This document shows, piece by piece, positions 26,094 to 36,009 of a stretch of DNA of 36,789 bases. The stretch comes from Thiogranum sp. Lineage in GTDB: Bacteria > Pseudomonadota > Gammaproteobacteria > DSM-19610. Within the stretch, counting starts at the first letter, position 1. Each line of letters begins with the position of its first letter. The notes under the pieces are model-generated. The model searched no databases. It was given only the letters and a program-made list of their open reading frames with translations, and was not told the DNA's origin. Position numbers and translations under genes: made by a program. The DNA lies in the NCBI GenBank assembly GCA_030148915.1, contig JASBSN010000056.1, positions 1-36,789 on the forward strand. Reading direction: 5' to 3'.

Positions 26094-27380
26094 ATGTCAG
26101 TTTATGTCGGCATCGATATCGGGACTTCCGCCTGTCGTGTCTGCGCCATTGACGCCCGCGCTCGGGTGGTCGCCAAGGCGCGCCGCGAGCTGCCGCCCCC
26201 CGAGCGCTCAGGAGACGCCGTACAGCAAGCCCCCGCCCTCTGGTGGCAGGCACTCCAGGACAGCCTCGCGGCGCTGGCGCGGCAGCTCGATGCACAACGC
26301 ATAGAACGTATTGCCGTCGACGGCACCTCCGCCACGCTATTGCTGAGCAGCCCCGACGGTACACCCCTGACACCTGGCCTGATGTACAACGACCATCGCG
26401 CCACCGAGGCCGCCCGACAGGTGGCGCGCTTCGCCCCGCCCGACAGTGCCGCGCGCGGCGCTTCATCGAGCCTGGCGAAGTGTCTGTATCTGCGCGCCGG
26501 GCTGGAGGAGCAGAGTTGGGTGGCGCTGCATCAGGCCGATTGGCTGGCCGGGCAACTGAGCGGCCGGTTTGACTGCAGCGACGAGAATAACGCGCTTAAA
26601 CTGGGGTACGACGCCGAGCGGCGCTGCTGGCCGGAGTGGCTCGGCGAACTCGGTTTGCGTCAGCCACAGTTACCGCGGGTAGCAGCGCCTGGCAAGGTGA
26701 TCGGCACCCTGCGCCCGGCGCTGGCGCGGCGCTGGGGCTGCGGCGAGCATGTCGCCATACTCGCCGGTACCACCGACAGTACGGCGGGCTTTATTGCCGC
26801 CGGCGCGCTGCGCACCGGCACGGCGGTCACCGCGCTGGGCTCGACCCTGGTGCTCAAGGTGCTGGCGTCGCGGCCGGTATTCGCCGCCAAATACGGCGTG
26901 TACAGTCATCGACTGGGCGAACGTTGGCTGGTCGGGGGCGCCTCCAACGCCGGCGGCGCGGTGTTGCAACAGTTTTTCAGCCACTGCGATATCGGCCGTT
27001 TCAGCCGTCTGTTGCAACCCGACAATCCTACCGGACTCGACTACTACCCCCTGCCGGCCCGCGGTGAGCGCTTTCCGCTGCCGGACCCGTACCTGGCGCC
27101 TCGGCTACAGCCGAGGCCGGCCTCGGACGCGCGTTTCTTTCAGGCCATTCTGGAAGGCCTCGCCGCTATCGAACACCGTGGCTACCGGCTGCTTGCCGAA
27201 CTGGGCGCGCCCTACCCCGCGCAGGTGCTGACAGTCGGCGGCGGAGCGCCGAATCTCGGCTGGCAACAGATCCGCGCCGGGTCTCTGCAAGTGCCGGTCA
27301 GGCGCGCGGCGCAGCAACAAGCCGCTTATGGCGCCGCCCTGCTAGCGCTTCGGGGCGAGGCCGTTTTCCCGCACCCATAA
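26094..27380 (+). CDS. FGGY-family pentulose kinase (ribulokinase-like)
   Basis: Sugar kinase of the FGGY family, 428 residues, shorter than glycerol or xylulose kinases (about 490-500). The N-terminal phosphate-binding motif is GIDIGTSACRV, and the substrate motif IAVDGTSATLLL with MYNDHRA is like the D-ribulose kinase group (plant XK1 and cyanobacterial relatives). The C-terminal ATP domain has LAGTTDSTAGFIA and TVGGGAPNLGWQQIR. By family it would phosphorylate D-ribulose or a related ketopentose; the exact sugar cannot be read. It converges on cysZ and overlaps its 3' end by 39 bases. Confidence 0.83.
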   Translation: MSVYVGIDIGTSACRVCAIDARARVVAKARRELPPPERSGDAVQQAPALWWQALQDSLAALARQLDAQRIERIAVDGTSATLLLSSPDGTPLTPGLMYNDHRATEAARQVARFAPPDSAARGASSSLAKCLYLRAGLEEQSWVALHQADWLAGQLSGRFDCSDENNALKLGYDAERRCWPEWLGELGLRQPQLPRVAAPGKVIGTLRPALARRWGCGEHVAILAGTTDSTAGFIAAGALRTGTAVTALGSTLVLKVLASRPVFAAKYGVYSHRLGERWLVGGASNAGGAVLQQFFSHCDIGRFSRLLQPDNPTGLDYYPLPARGERFPLPDPYLAPRLQPRPASDARFFQAILEGLAAIEHRGYRLLAELGAPYPAQVLTVGGGAPNLGWQQIRAGSLQVPVRRAAQQQAAYGAALLALRGEAVFPHP

Positions 27381-28076
27381 GGCGGTGGCACCGGCCACCG
27401 CCGCCGGCATGACAAAAAAATTCAGCACTGGCACCAGGGTCGCCAGCATTACGCCTGCGCCGAAGCTCCACGCCAGCAACGGACGCCGGCGCAGACGCGC
27501 GCGTTGTTCGCCGAAGAACAAGCGGTGGTTGGCCATGGGGTAGTCCACATACTGCACCGTCATCATCCAGGCGCTGAACAGCAGCCAGAGGAGTGACGCG
27601 GCCATATTGACCACCGGCACCAGTATCAACAGTAACAACGGTATCGCGCGCAGGGCGAAGTACAGCAGTTTGCGCAACTCGGAGAGTATACCGGGCAGGA
27701 GGTCGCGCAGTACCTGCCCCCAGCCGGCTTGCTGCGGCTGGCCGGTGAGATGCGCTTCGACCGCTTCGGCCAACAGGCCGTTGAAGGGCGCGGCGATCAG
27801 ATTGGCGACGAGCGAAAAGGCGTAGAAAATCACCACCAGGCTGACCCCCACAAACACCGGCACGATCAGGTAACTCAACCAGTGCAGCCAATCCGGCAAG
27901 CCGTCGATCAGATACTGCGAGGCGTCATCCACCCAGCCGTAGGCCAGACCGATGAGCGCACCGAACAGCGCGACATTGACCAGCAGCGGTAGCATCACGA
28001 AGCGGCGCAATCCGGGCTGGCGCAACAAACGGAACCCTTCCAACAGATAACGCGGGCCGGCGTAGACATCTTTCAT
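27342..28076 (-). CDS. cysZ: CysZ-type sulfate permease
   Basis: Inner-membrane protein of the CysZ/EI24 family that supplies sulfate for cysteine synthesis in E. coli. The 244-residue protein has four strong hydrophobic segments (about 27-48, 66-92, 140-168 and 205-232). The family stretches LPLLVNVALFG, APFNGLLAEAVE and YPMANHRLFF are present. It is the third gene of a minus-strand set after the HAD phosphatase and the aminotransferase, 12 bases after the latter. In a sulfur oxidiser, sulfate is abundant, so assimilation or sulfate handling are both possible. Its 3' end overlaps the kinase gene. Confidence 0.87.
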   Translation of the reverse strand: MKDVYAGPRYLLEGFRLLRQPGLRRFVMLPLLVNVALFGALIGLAYGWVDDASQYLIDGLPDWLHWLSYLIVPVFVGVSLVVIFYAFSLVANLIAAPFNGLLAEAVEAHLTGQPQQAGWGQVLRDLLPGILSELRKLLYFALRAIPLLLLILVPVVNMAASLLWLLFSAWMMTVQYVDYPMANHRLFFGEQRARLRRRPLLAWSFGAGVMLATLVPVLNFFVMPAAVAGATALWVRENGLAPKR

Positions 28077-28088
28077 TGCTCGCTCCAG

Positions 28089-29246
28089 TCAGAGACGCTG
28101 CAGAAACTCCGCCAGCCGCTGCACACCGATCTGTAGCCGCTCCAGCGAGGTGGTATAGGCAAAACGCAGGTGGCGCGCCGCTGCGTGGCTGCCGAAATCC
28201 ACGCCCGGCGTCACCGCCACACCGGCGCTCTCCAACAGCGTCGTGGCGAAGCGGAAGCTGTCATCGGTGAAGCGACTGCAGTCGGCGTAAAGATAAAAGG
28301 CGCCCTCGGGTTCGCGCTCGATAATGAAGCCGAGCCCGCGCAGCGCCGGCAACAAATAGTCGCGCCTGGCGCGAAACTCCTGGCGGCGGTGTTCGAGAAT
28401 GCTCAGCGTCTGCGGATGAAAGGCCGCCAGCGCGGCATGCTGGGCGGGTGTCGGTGCCGCCAGAAACAGATTCTGCGCCAGTGTATCCAGCGAGCGAATA
28501 TACGCCTGGGGCGCCACCAGCCAGCCCAGCCGCCAGCCGGTCATACCGAAGTATTTGGAAAAACTGTTGATGACGAAGACTTCATCGTGCAGCTCCAGCG
28601 CCGTGTAGGGCCGGCTCTGGTAATACAGGTTCTGATAGATTTCATCGACAAGCAAGTGGCCGTCGCGCTCGCGCACGGCCCTGAGCAAGGCGTCCATCGC
28701 CGTTCGGGACAGTACGCTGCCGGTGGGATTGGACGGGCTGGCGATAAGCGCAGCGACGGTGTTGGGCGTCCATTGCCGGCGCACGGTTTCGGCATCCAGT
28801 TGGTAGTCCTGAGCGGCGGTCACCGCAATCGCGGCCGGTTCGCCGCCGACTAAGTGGACGAAATTGCGGTTGCAGGGATAGCCCGGGTCGCTCATCAGCA
28901 CGCGGCTGCCGGGATCGACCAGCAGGGCGCTCAGCAGCTGCAGCGCCCCGGATGCACCCGGGGTCACCACAATCCGATCGGCGGCTATATCGACGCCAAA
29001 GCGCTGCCGGTAATCCGCGGCGATCGCCTGGCGCAGGGCGGGCAGTCCGAGCGCCGGTGTGTAGCGCGTATGACCGGCCCGCAGGGCGGCGATGCCGGCG
29101 GCGACAATCGGCGCCGGGGTGTCGAAATCCGGCTCACCGATCTCCATGTGGACAATCTCACGGCCCTCGGCTTCGAGTTCCCGCGCCCGCGCCAGCAACG
29201 CCATGACGTGAAACGGCGTAATCGAGCGCAGGCGCCGGGCGGTCAT
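28089..29246 (-). CDS. Class I/II PLP-dependent aminotransferase
   Basis: Fold-type I aminotransferase of 385 residues in the aspartate aminotransferase-like group. PLP-binding Lys231 is in INSFSKYFGMTGWRLGW. Other signatures are GEPDFDTP (37-44), PSNPTG (171-176), and the YP loop in DPGYPCNRNFV. The donor and acceptor cannot be set from sequence; aspartate, alanine or aromatic substrates are all possible. The start ATG overlaps the stop of the HAD gene in ATGA, so the two are translationally coupled. Confidence 0.87.
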   Translation of the reverse strand: MTARRLRSITPFHVMALLARARELEAEGREIVHMEIGEPDFDTPAPIVAAGIAALRAGHTRYTPALGLPALRQAIAADYRQRFGVDIAADRIVVTPGASGALQLLSALLVDPGSRVLMSDPGYPCNRNFVHLVGGEPAAIAVTAAQDYQLDAETVRRQWTPNTVAALIASPSNPTGSVLSRTAMDALLRAVRERDGHLLVDEIYQNLYYQSRPYTALELHDEVFVINSFSKYFGMTGWRLGWLVAPQAYIRSLDTLAQNLFLAAPTPAQHAALAAFHPQTLSILEHRRQEFRARRDYLLPALRGLGFIIEREPEGAFYLYADCSRFTDDSFRFATTLLESAGVAVTPGVDFGSHAAARHLRFAYTTSLERLQIGVQRLAEFLQRL

Positions 29247-30016
29247 TCGCCGGCCGCGGCGTGCAGTGCGTAGAGCAGCTCCAGGCTGACAACGTTATGA
29301 CCGTGGGCGTCCCCCGCCGCCACCTGGAACGGCTCCCCAGGCTCACCGAGCTGATCCAGCACCAGCGCGGCACCGCGAAAATCCTGTCCGGCGCTATAGC
29401 GGCTGACAGTGACCAGGGTCTGCACGTCGGCGGCCAAGGCCGAGCGCAAACCGTTTTCGGTATCCTCGAAGGCCAGGCATTGGTCCGCTGTCACGCCCAT
29501 CTCGCGCATGACGTAATGGTAGATATCGGGGGCCGGCTTTTTCGCCGCCACCACCCCGCCGGCGGCGATGACGTCGAACCAGCTTTCGGCATCCGCGGCG
29601 AGACTGTGTTGGAGCAACGCGGTTACATTGGCGCGGGTGGTAGTGGTGGCGATACCCAAGCGTAAGCCGGCTTCGCGCGCCGCACACAGCACACGCCGTA
29701 CGCCGGGGCGCATCGGCACCTGCCCGGCGGCTACCGTGTGCGTATAAATTTCGGTTTTACTGGCGTGCAATGCGGCGATAGAGGCCTCCGCGGTGCCGGG
29801 CCCCGGAAGCGTGAAATCGGGCTTGTGCGTATCCAGATAATAGCGCATACGTTCTTTACCGCCGGTCACGGTAAGCAATTCTCGGTACATCTCTTCCGAC
29901 CAGTGCCAGTCAAGACCGGCGCGCTGAAAAGCGCTATTAAATGCCTGGCGGTGAATTTCTTCGGTTTCCGCCAGGGTGCCGTCGACATCGAACAGCAGCG
30001 TTGTGAGCCTGTGCAT
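29243..30016 (-). CDS. cbbY: CbbY-like HAD phosphatase
   Basis: HAD hydrolase with a helical cap, 257 residues. The N-terminal motif FDVDGTLAETEEIHRQAFN, with Asp10 and Asp12 as nucleophile and acid, is the CbbY signature. Motif II is GIATTTTRANV, motif III KKPAPDIY, and motif IV FEDTENG. CbbY proteins of autotrophs dephosphorylate xylulose-1,5-bisphosphate, an inhibitor of Rubisco, so this gene suggests a Calvin cycle; no Rubisco gene lies in the window. It leads the cbbY, aminotransferase, cysZ set and is divergent from dksA. Confidence 0.82.
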   Translation of the reverse strand: MHRLTTLLFDVDGTLAETEEIHRQAFNSAFQRAGLDWHWSEEMYRELLTVTGGKERMRYYLDTHKPDFTLPGPGTAEASIAALHASKTEIYTHTVAAGQVPMRPGVRRVLCAAREAGLRLGIATTTTRANVTALLQHSLAADAESWFDVIAAGGVVAAKKPAPDIYHYVMREMGVTADQCLAFEDTENGLRSALAADVQTLVTVSRYSAGQDFRGAALVLDQLGEPGEPFQVAAGDAHGHNVVSLELLYALHAAAGE

Positions 30017-30173
30017 GAGCGTTTTTCCCCTATTTATCGCGGGCTAGCGTACCTCAGCGGGGAAACCGCCAACAAGCCCGCCCCGCGCGGGGGAATTTTG
30101 TCGGCTACGCCCTTGACTCAGCACAGGCGGCACCGGAAACTAGCGCACTTGTTATCGGGCAGGCAGGGCAAAC

Positions 30174-30202
30174 TTGCTTGATTTGCGGGTTTTTGATATA
30201 GA
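30174..30202 (+). promoter_or_regulatory. Candidate sigma-70 promoter of dksA
   Basis: TTGCTT (30174-30179) and TATAGA (30197-30202) are 17 bases apart. Transcription would begin near 30208, about 33 bases before the dksA start. Both boxes match consensus at only four of six positions. Confidence 0.35.
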
Positions 30203-30240
30203 GCACGGCTACTTTTGTGTTGCTGGTCGGGAGAGGTTGA

Positions 30241-30930
30241 ATGGCTGCCAAAAAAAAGGCTGCAAAAGCGAAGAGCAAGAGTGTCACCAAAAAAGCGGTG
30301 ACAAAAAAGAAAGCCGTGGCGACAAAGAAAGTTGCCGCCAAAAAAGCGCCGGCGAAGAAAGCCGCTGCTAAGAAAGCGCCGGCGAAGAAAGCCGCAGTAA
30401 AAAAAGCGCCCGGCAAGCCCGCTGCCGCCAAGCCCAAGGCGGCGGTGAAAAAGACCGCGGCGGCCAAAAACAGAGCCGCAAGCGGCGCTAAAAAGCCGCC
30501 GACAGCGACCAGCAACACCGGTCCGGCGCAGGACATCGCGCCGTACGAGAAAAAGAAAGACGAAGAGTACATGAACGAAGCGCAGATTCAGCACTTCCGT
30601 AATATACTCCTGGCCTGGAAACGCGAGCTGATGGAGGAAGTCGACCGCACCGTGCACCACATGCAGGATGAAGCGGCCAACTTTCCCGACCCGAACGACC
30701 GCGCCACGCAGGAATCGGAGTTCAGCATGGAGCTGCGCGCGCGCGATCGGGAGCGCAAGCTGATCAAGAAAATCGACGAAGCGCTGATGAACCTGGAAAA
30801 TGAAGACTACGGATACTGCGAGGCCTGCGGCGTCGAGATCGGCATTCGCCGTCTCGAGGCGCGACCGACGGCGACGCTGTGCATCGACTGCAAGACCCTC
30901 GATGAAATCCGTGAAAAGCAAATGGGCTAG
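30241..30930 (+). CDS. dksA: DksA with an N-terminal histone-H1-like Lys/Ala tail
   Basis: RNA polymerase-binding regulator that works with ppGpp through the secondary channel. The C-terminal 120 residues are a complete DksA. The coiled-coil tip is [11 protein letters not shown], with Asp150, Asp153 and Ala155 (E. coli 71, 74, 76), and zinc cysteines are Cys193, 196, 214 and 217. The first 95 residues are an extra basic tail of KKA and AKKAP units, like histone H1 or AlgP-type proteins. In it a 23-bp stretch repeats exactly at 30343-30365 and 30373-30395. The tail may bind DNA or polyphosphate. GGGAGAGG precedes the start. Confidence 0.93.
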   Translation: MAAKKKAAKAKSKSVTKKAVTKKKAVATKKVAAKKAPAKKAAAKKAPAKKAAVKKAPGKPAAAKPKAAVKKTAAAKNRAASGAKKPPTATSNTGPAQDIAPYEKKKDEEYMNEAQIQHFRNILLAWKRELMEEVDRTVHHMQDEAANFPDPNDRATQESEFSMELRARDRERKLIKKIDEALMNLENEDYGYCEACGVEIGIRRLEARPTATLCIDCKTLDEIREKQMG

Positions 30931-30932
30931 CA

Positions 30933-31835
30933 ACGGCTGATCCATCCCCCTACCGCGGTCGCTTCGCGCCCTCGCCCACCGGTCCGCTGCACTTCGGCTC
31001 GCTGGTGGCGGCAGTCGGCAGCTTTCTCGACGCCCGGGCGCAGGCCGGGCAATGGCTGGTACGCATCGAAGATCTGGACGCGCCACGCGCGGTTCCCGGC
31101 GCCGCGCAGCAGATACTCAGCACCCTGTCGGCGTTCGGCATGCACCCGGATGCACCGGTCAGCTACCAGCAACAACGCAGCGCTCACTATGCACAGGCCC
31201 TGCGGCAACTGGAAACCTTGCAGCAGTGCTACCCGTGCGCCTGCTCGCGCCGTGATATCCAACAGCTCGCCGGCACCGGCGCCCCGCCCGGCATCTACCC
31301 CGGCACCTGCCGCGAGGGTTTGCCCGCAGGGGCTAAAGCGCGTGCCACGCGCTTGCGCGTGCCCGAACGGTCGATCCGCTTTCACGACCGGTTGCAGGGC
31401 GAGATTTCCTCCTGGCTGCCGTCCGAGTGCGGCGATTTCATCCTCAAACGCGCCGACGGCCTGTTTGCCTATCAGCTGGCCGTGGTGGTGGACGACGCGC
31501 GGCAGGGCATCACACATGTGGTGCGCGGCGCCGATCTGCTGGACTCGACCGCGCGCCAAATTCTGCTGCAACAATTACTCGCCTATCCGACCCCGCAGTA
31601 CCTGCACCTGCCACTGGCCGTGGACGCCGCGGGGATAAAATTGAGCAAGCAAAGCCACGCCGAAGCGGTCGATAGCGCTCATCCGGTCGCCACGCTGTGC
31701 CGCGCGCTGCGCTTTCTCGGCCACCGACCGCCCGCGGCGCTGCAGAGCGCCACACTGGAGGAATTCTGGCGCTGGGCGGTCGATCACTGGGATACGGCAC
31801 AGCTGCCGCCGCGGCAATCGATAAAACAACATTGA
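30933..31835 (+). CDS. gluQ: Glutamyl-Q tRNA(Asp) synthetase, no canonical start codon
   Basis: Truncated glutamyl-tRNA synthetase homologue that loads glutamate onto queuosine of tRNA(Asp). The conserved N-terminus YRGRFAPSPTGPLHFGSL, with the HIGH-type motif, is encoded at 30951-31004, but no ATG, GTG or TTG occurs in frame between the upstream stop (30912) and GTG 31005, which would delete it. The best start is ACG 30933, giving MADPSPYRGRF and 300 residues, two bases behind the dksA stop. Zinc ligands CAC, then a Tyr and Cys in YPGTC, and the KMSKS-like KLSKQ are present. The dksA-gluQ order is conserved in gammaproteobacteria. Confidence 0.85.
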   Translation, partial: TADPSPYRGRFAPSPTGPLHFGSLVAAVGSFLDARAQAGQWLVRIEDLDAPRAVPGAAQQILSTLSAFGMHPDAPVSYQQQRSAHYAQALRQLETLQQCYPCACSRRDIQQLAGTGAPPGIYPGTCREGLPAGAKARATRLRVPERSIRFHDRLQGEISSWLPSECGDFILKRADGLFAYQLAVVVDDARQGITHVVRGADLLDSTARQILLQQLLAYPTPQYLHLPLAVDAAGIKLSKQSHAEAVDSAHPVATLCRALRFLGHRPPAALQSATLEEFWRWAVDHWDTAQLPPRQSIKQH

Positions 31836-31861
31836 TACCTTTTTTACATTGTCCGTACAAT
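31832..31861 (+). promoter_or_regulatory. Sigma-70 promoter of acsA, with a dyad on the -10
   Basis: TTGATA (31832-31837) and TACAAT (31856-31861), 18 bases apart, each match consensus at five of six positions. Transcription would start near 31868. An inverted repeat CATTGT-CCGT-ACAATG (31847-31862) covers the -10 box and may be an operator. The promoter overlaps an upstream in-frame ATG at 31860, which supports the later acsA start at 31890. Confidence 0.6.
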
Positions 31862-31889
31862 GGCCCAAAACAAACCAGGGAGTGCCTGC

Positions 31890-33823
<1,934 letters not shown>

Positions 33824-33827
<4 letters not shown>

Positions 33828-34615
33828 GTCAGCTGTCGATCGAGCAACTGGAAATCCTGTTGGTGGAGCCTTCCAGCACCCAGCACCGGATTATCGAAGA
33901 CTACCTGCACCGGTTGGGCGCCGTGCAACTGCACTGGATTGACGCTGGCGCTCAGGCACTGGAGCGGATGCGCGCCCATCCCCCCGATTTGGTGATCAGC
34001 GCTATGCACCTGCCCGATATGACAGGTACCGAACTGGTCCAGCAGATGCGCGCCGACGACTCGCTGCTGGACACCGCATTCATGCTCATCTCCAGCGAGA
34101 CCGGCATCCGCTACCTGGAGCCGTTGCGCCAGGCCGGTGTCATGGCCATTCTGCCCAAGCCCTTTAACCTCGAGCAACTGCGCAAGGCGCTCTTGGCCAC
34201 ACTGGATTATCTACAACCCGATCCGCTGCAACTGAAACAGTTTACGCCCGACGATTTGCGTGTGTTGATCGTCGATGACAGCTTTACTTCACGGCGCATC
34301 GTGCGGCAGATGTTGCAGCGCCTCGGCATCGAGGAATTTGTCGAGGCGGAAAACGGCCAGCAGGCCATAGAGCTGATCGAGCAATCGTTTTTCGATCTGA
34401 TTGTCACCGACTATAATATGCCGGAAATGGACGGCGAGCAGCTCAGTCAGTTCATCCGCAATCACAGTACGCAGCAGAGCGTTCCGCTACTGATGGTGAC
34501 CTCTGAAACCGACCGTAACCGTCTGGCCGGGATCGCGCGCAGCGGCGTCTCGGCGCTGTTCGATAAGCCCTTCACTATCGAAACCCTGCGCAGCACCATC
34601 GAACGTATCCTCTAA
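33824..34615 (+). CDS. Tandem receiver protein; first receiver lacks the phospho-Asp
   Basis: Response-regulator protein of 263 residues made of two CheY-like domains and nothing else. Domain 1 (about 8-130) keeps Lys112 in LPKPF, but the phospho-acceptor is Ala60 in [14 protein letters not shown] (codon GCT), and the acidic pair is reduced to Glu15 in LLVEPSS. It should not be phosphorylated by the usual route. Domain 2 (about 145-263) is complete: Asp151-Asp152, Asp196 in [13 protein letters not shown], Thr226 and Lys248. The gene overlaps the acsA stop (ATGA), so it is co-translated with acetate activation. The output partner is unknown. Confidence 0.88.
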
Positions 34616-34627
34616 GCGCGCGGCCGA

Positions 34628-35611
34628 GTGATGCGCCTACACGCCGAAGCGGCGCTGAACAGCGCTTTTAAACCGGCCTGGTGGTTGCCGGGGGCGCACC
34701 TGCAGACCTTGTTCGCGCATATTTTTCGCAGACAGCGGCCGCCGCCACTACGGCGCGAGCGCGTGGAACTGGACGACGGTGATTTCATCGATCTGGACTG
34801 GGCGGCGCCGCGCGCAGGGCCGCTGGTGATCCTGCTGCACGGGCTTGAAGGCTCGGTGCGTTCGCACTATGCGGCCGGCCTGATGCGCTCTCTGGGTAAC
34901 TGCGGCCTGCAGGTTGTGCTGCTGAACTTCCGCGGCTGCAGCGGTGAGCCCAACCGCCTGCCGCGCAGCTATCACTCCGGTGAGACCGGCGATCTGAATA
35001 CGCTTATCGAGTTGCTGCACCGGCGCTTTCCGTCACGCGCGCTATTGGCCGTCGGTGTATCGCTGGGCGGCAATGTCCTGCTTAAATGGTTGGGCGAGAA
35101 CCCCGCCCAGAAGCGGCTGAGAAGCGCTGTGGCGGTTTCCGTACCCTTTGAGCTGAACAAGGCGGCCCTGCGCCTGCAGGCCGGCGTGTCGCGCCTGTAC
35201 CAGTCCCACCTGCTGCGCAGACTGCGCGCCGGGGTACGCGCCAAGGCGGCGCGCCTGGCGCTGCCGATCGAGCTCGATCGGCTCGACGCACTCACCTCAT
35301 TTCGCGCCTTCGACGACCAGATCACCGCCCCCCTGCACGGTTTTGACGGCGTCGACGATTATTACCGGCGCGCCAGCAGTCGCGGCTACCTGATCGGTAT
35401 CCGTACCCCCACACTCATCTTGCATGCGCGCGATGACCCCTTCATGAGTGCCGATGCCATACCGACGCCGGCTGAACTCGGGCCGGGGGTTCGGCTGGAG
35501 CTCAGCCGGCGCGGCGGACACGTCGGCTTTGTCGCCGGGCGGTGGCCGTGGCGCCCGCGCTACTGGCTCGATGAACGCATCTGCGAAGCTTTTTCAGCGC
35601 CGGATCTTTAA
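34628..35611 (+). CDS. YheT-family alpha/beta hydrolase
   Basis: Predicted hydrolase of the YheT/AB-hydrolase group, 327 residues from GTG 34628 or one fewer from the adjacent ATG 34631. Family features are the N-terminal FKPAWWLPGAHLQTLF, the oxyanion region ILLHGLEGS, the nucleophile elbow GVSLGGN (Ser near 145), Asp in LHARDDPFM, and the late histidine in RRGGHVGF. The substrate of YheT proteins is not settled; esterase activity is likely. It lies 12 bases after the tandem-receiver gene and may share its message. Confidence 0.85.
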   Translation: MMRLHAEAALNSAFKPAWWLPGAHLQTLFAHIFRRQRPPPLRRERVELDDGDFIDLDWAAPRAGPLVILLHGLEGSVRSHYAAGLMRSLGNCGLQVVLLNFRGCSGEPNRLPRSYHSGETGDLNTLIELLHRRFPSRALLAVGVSLGGNVLLKWLGENPAQKRLRSAVAVSVPFELNKAALRLQAGVSRLYQSHLLRRLRAGVRAKAARLALPIELDRLDALTSFRAFDDQITAPLHGFDGVDDYYRRASSRGYLIGIRTPTLILHARDDPFMSADAIPTPAELGPGVRLELSRRGGHVGFVAGRWPWRPRYWLDERICEAFSAPDL

Positions 35612-36009
35612 GTGATATTGATTCGAGAAAAAATCGATAACTTAATGAATCTCTGATTAATTTCCTTTTCTTCATTCTGGCGTAGGCGAGACAAAAGCGC
35701 TTGCGCGTTGAACGCCCGCAGGGCGGCCCAAAGGGCGAGCGAAGCGAGTCATCCGGTGCTTTCAATAACTTGGATACCGGCCTGCGCCGGTATGACGAAT
35801 TGATCAGAGGTTCTCAGTTAATAGCCTTGTGGCGGTCTGAGCACACACCACCGCCCTCTCTCATCATACGCATCTCAAGCTGCCCCCCGCGCGGCCGATA
35901 GCCCCACCAATCGTCGCGTCCTAGCACTGACGCACCGTTTTGCAGAACTTCGGGGGCCCGCCGTAACGGTCTCACTCTCTAAGGACAACTACGCTGGGAT
36001 CATCACTAC
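35612..36009. other. 398-base intergenic region with hairpin repeats
   Basis: No gene is supported. The first 80 bases are AT-rich with a weak dyad (ATTGATT then AATCGAT near 35616-35636). Clustered GC hairpins follow: CGCCC-gca-GGGCG (35713-35725) and GCCC-aaa-GGGC (35726-35736). After them comes GAGCGAAGCGAGTCATCCGG and an 8-bp hairpin, described separately. The rest, up to the propeller gene, shows no clear structure and should contain its promoter. Confidence 0.6.
35771..35797 (+). repeat. Widespread intergenic palindrome (GGATACCGGC type)
   Basis: ATACCGGC (35774-35781) and GCCGGTAT (35786-35793) form a perfect 8-bp stem around CTGC, in the context TGG...GACG. Such TGGAT-palindrome-ATGACG repeats are common between genes in many proteobacteria. 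It is unrelated in sequence to the nested palindromes at 15772 and 25748. Confidence 0.7.

Noticed and set aside
25743-26304. Several open frames crossing the nested palindromes on both strands
   Set aside because: They read through inverted repeats, give near-identical peptides from both strands, and have no ribosome binding sites.
30059-30095. GC palindrome CCCCGCGCGGGG followed by AATTTT, as a terminator
   Set aside because: It lies between two divergent genes, where no transcript should end, and the stem leaves almost no loop.
31860-31889. Earlier acsA start at ATG 31860
   Set aside because: The ATG overlaps the -10 box of the likely promoter and has no ribosome binding site.
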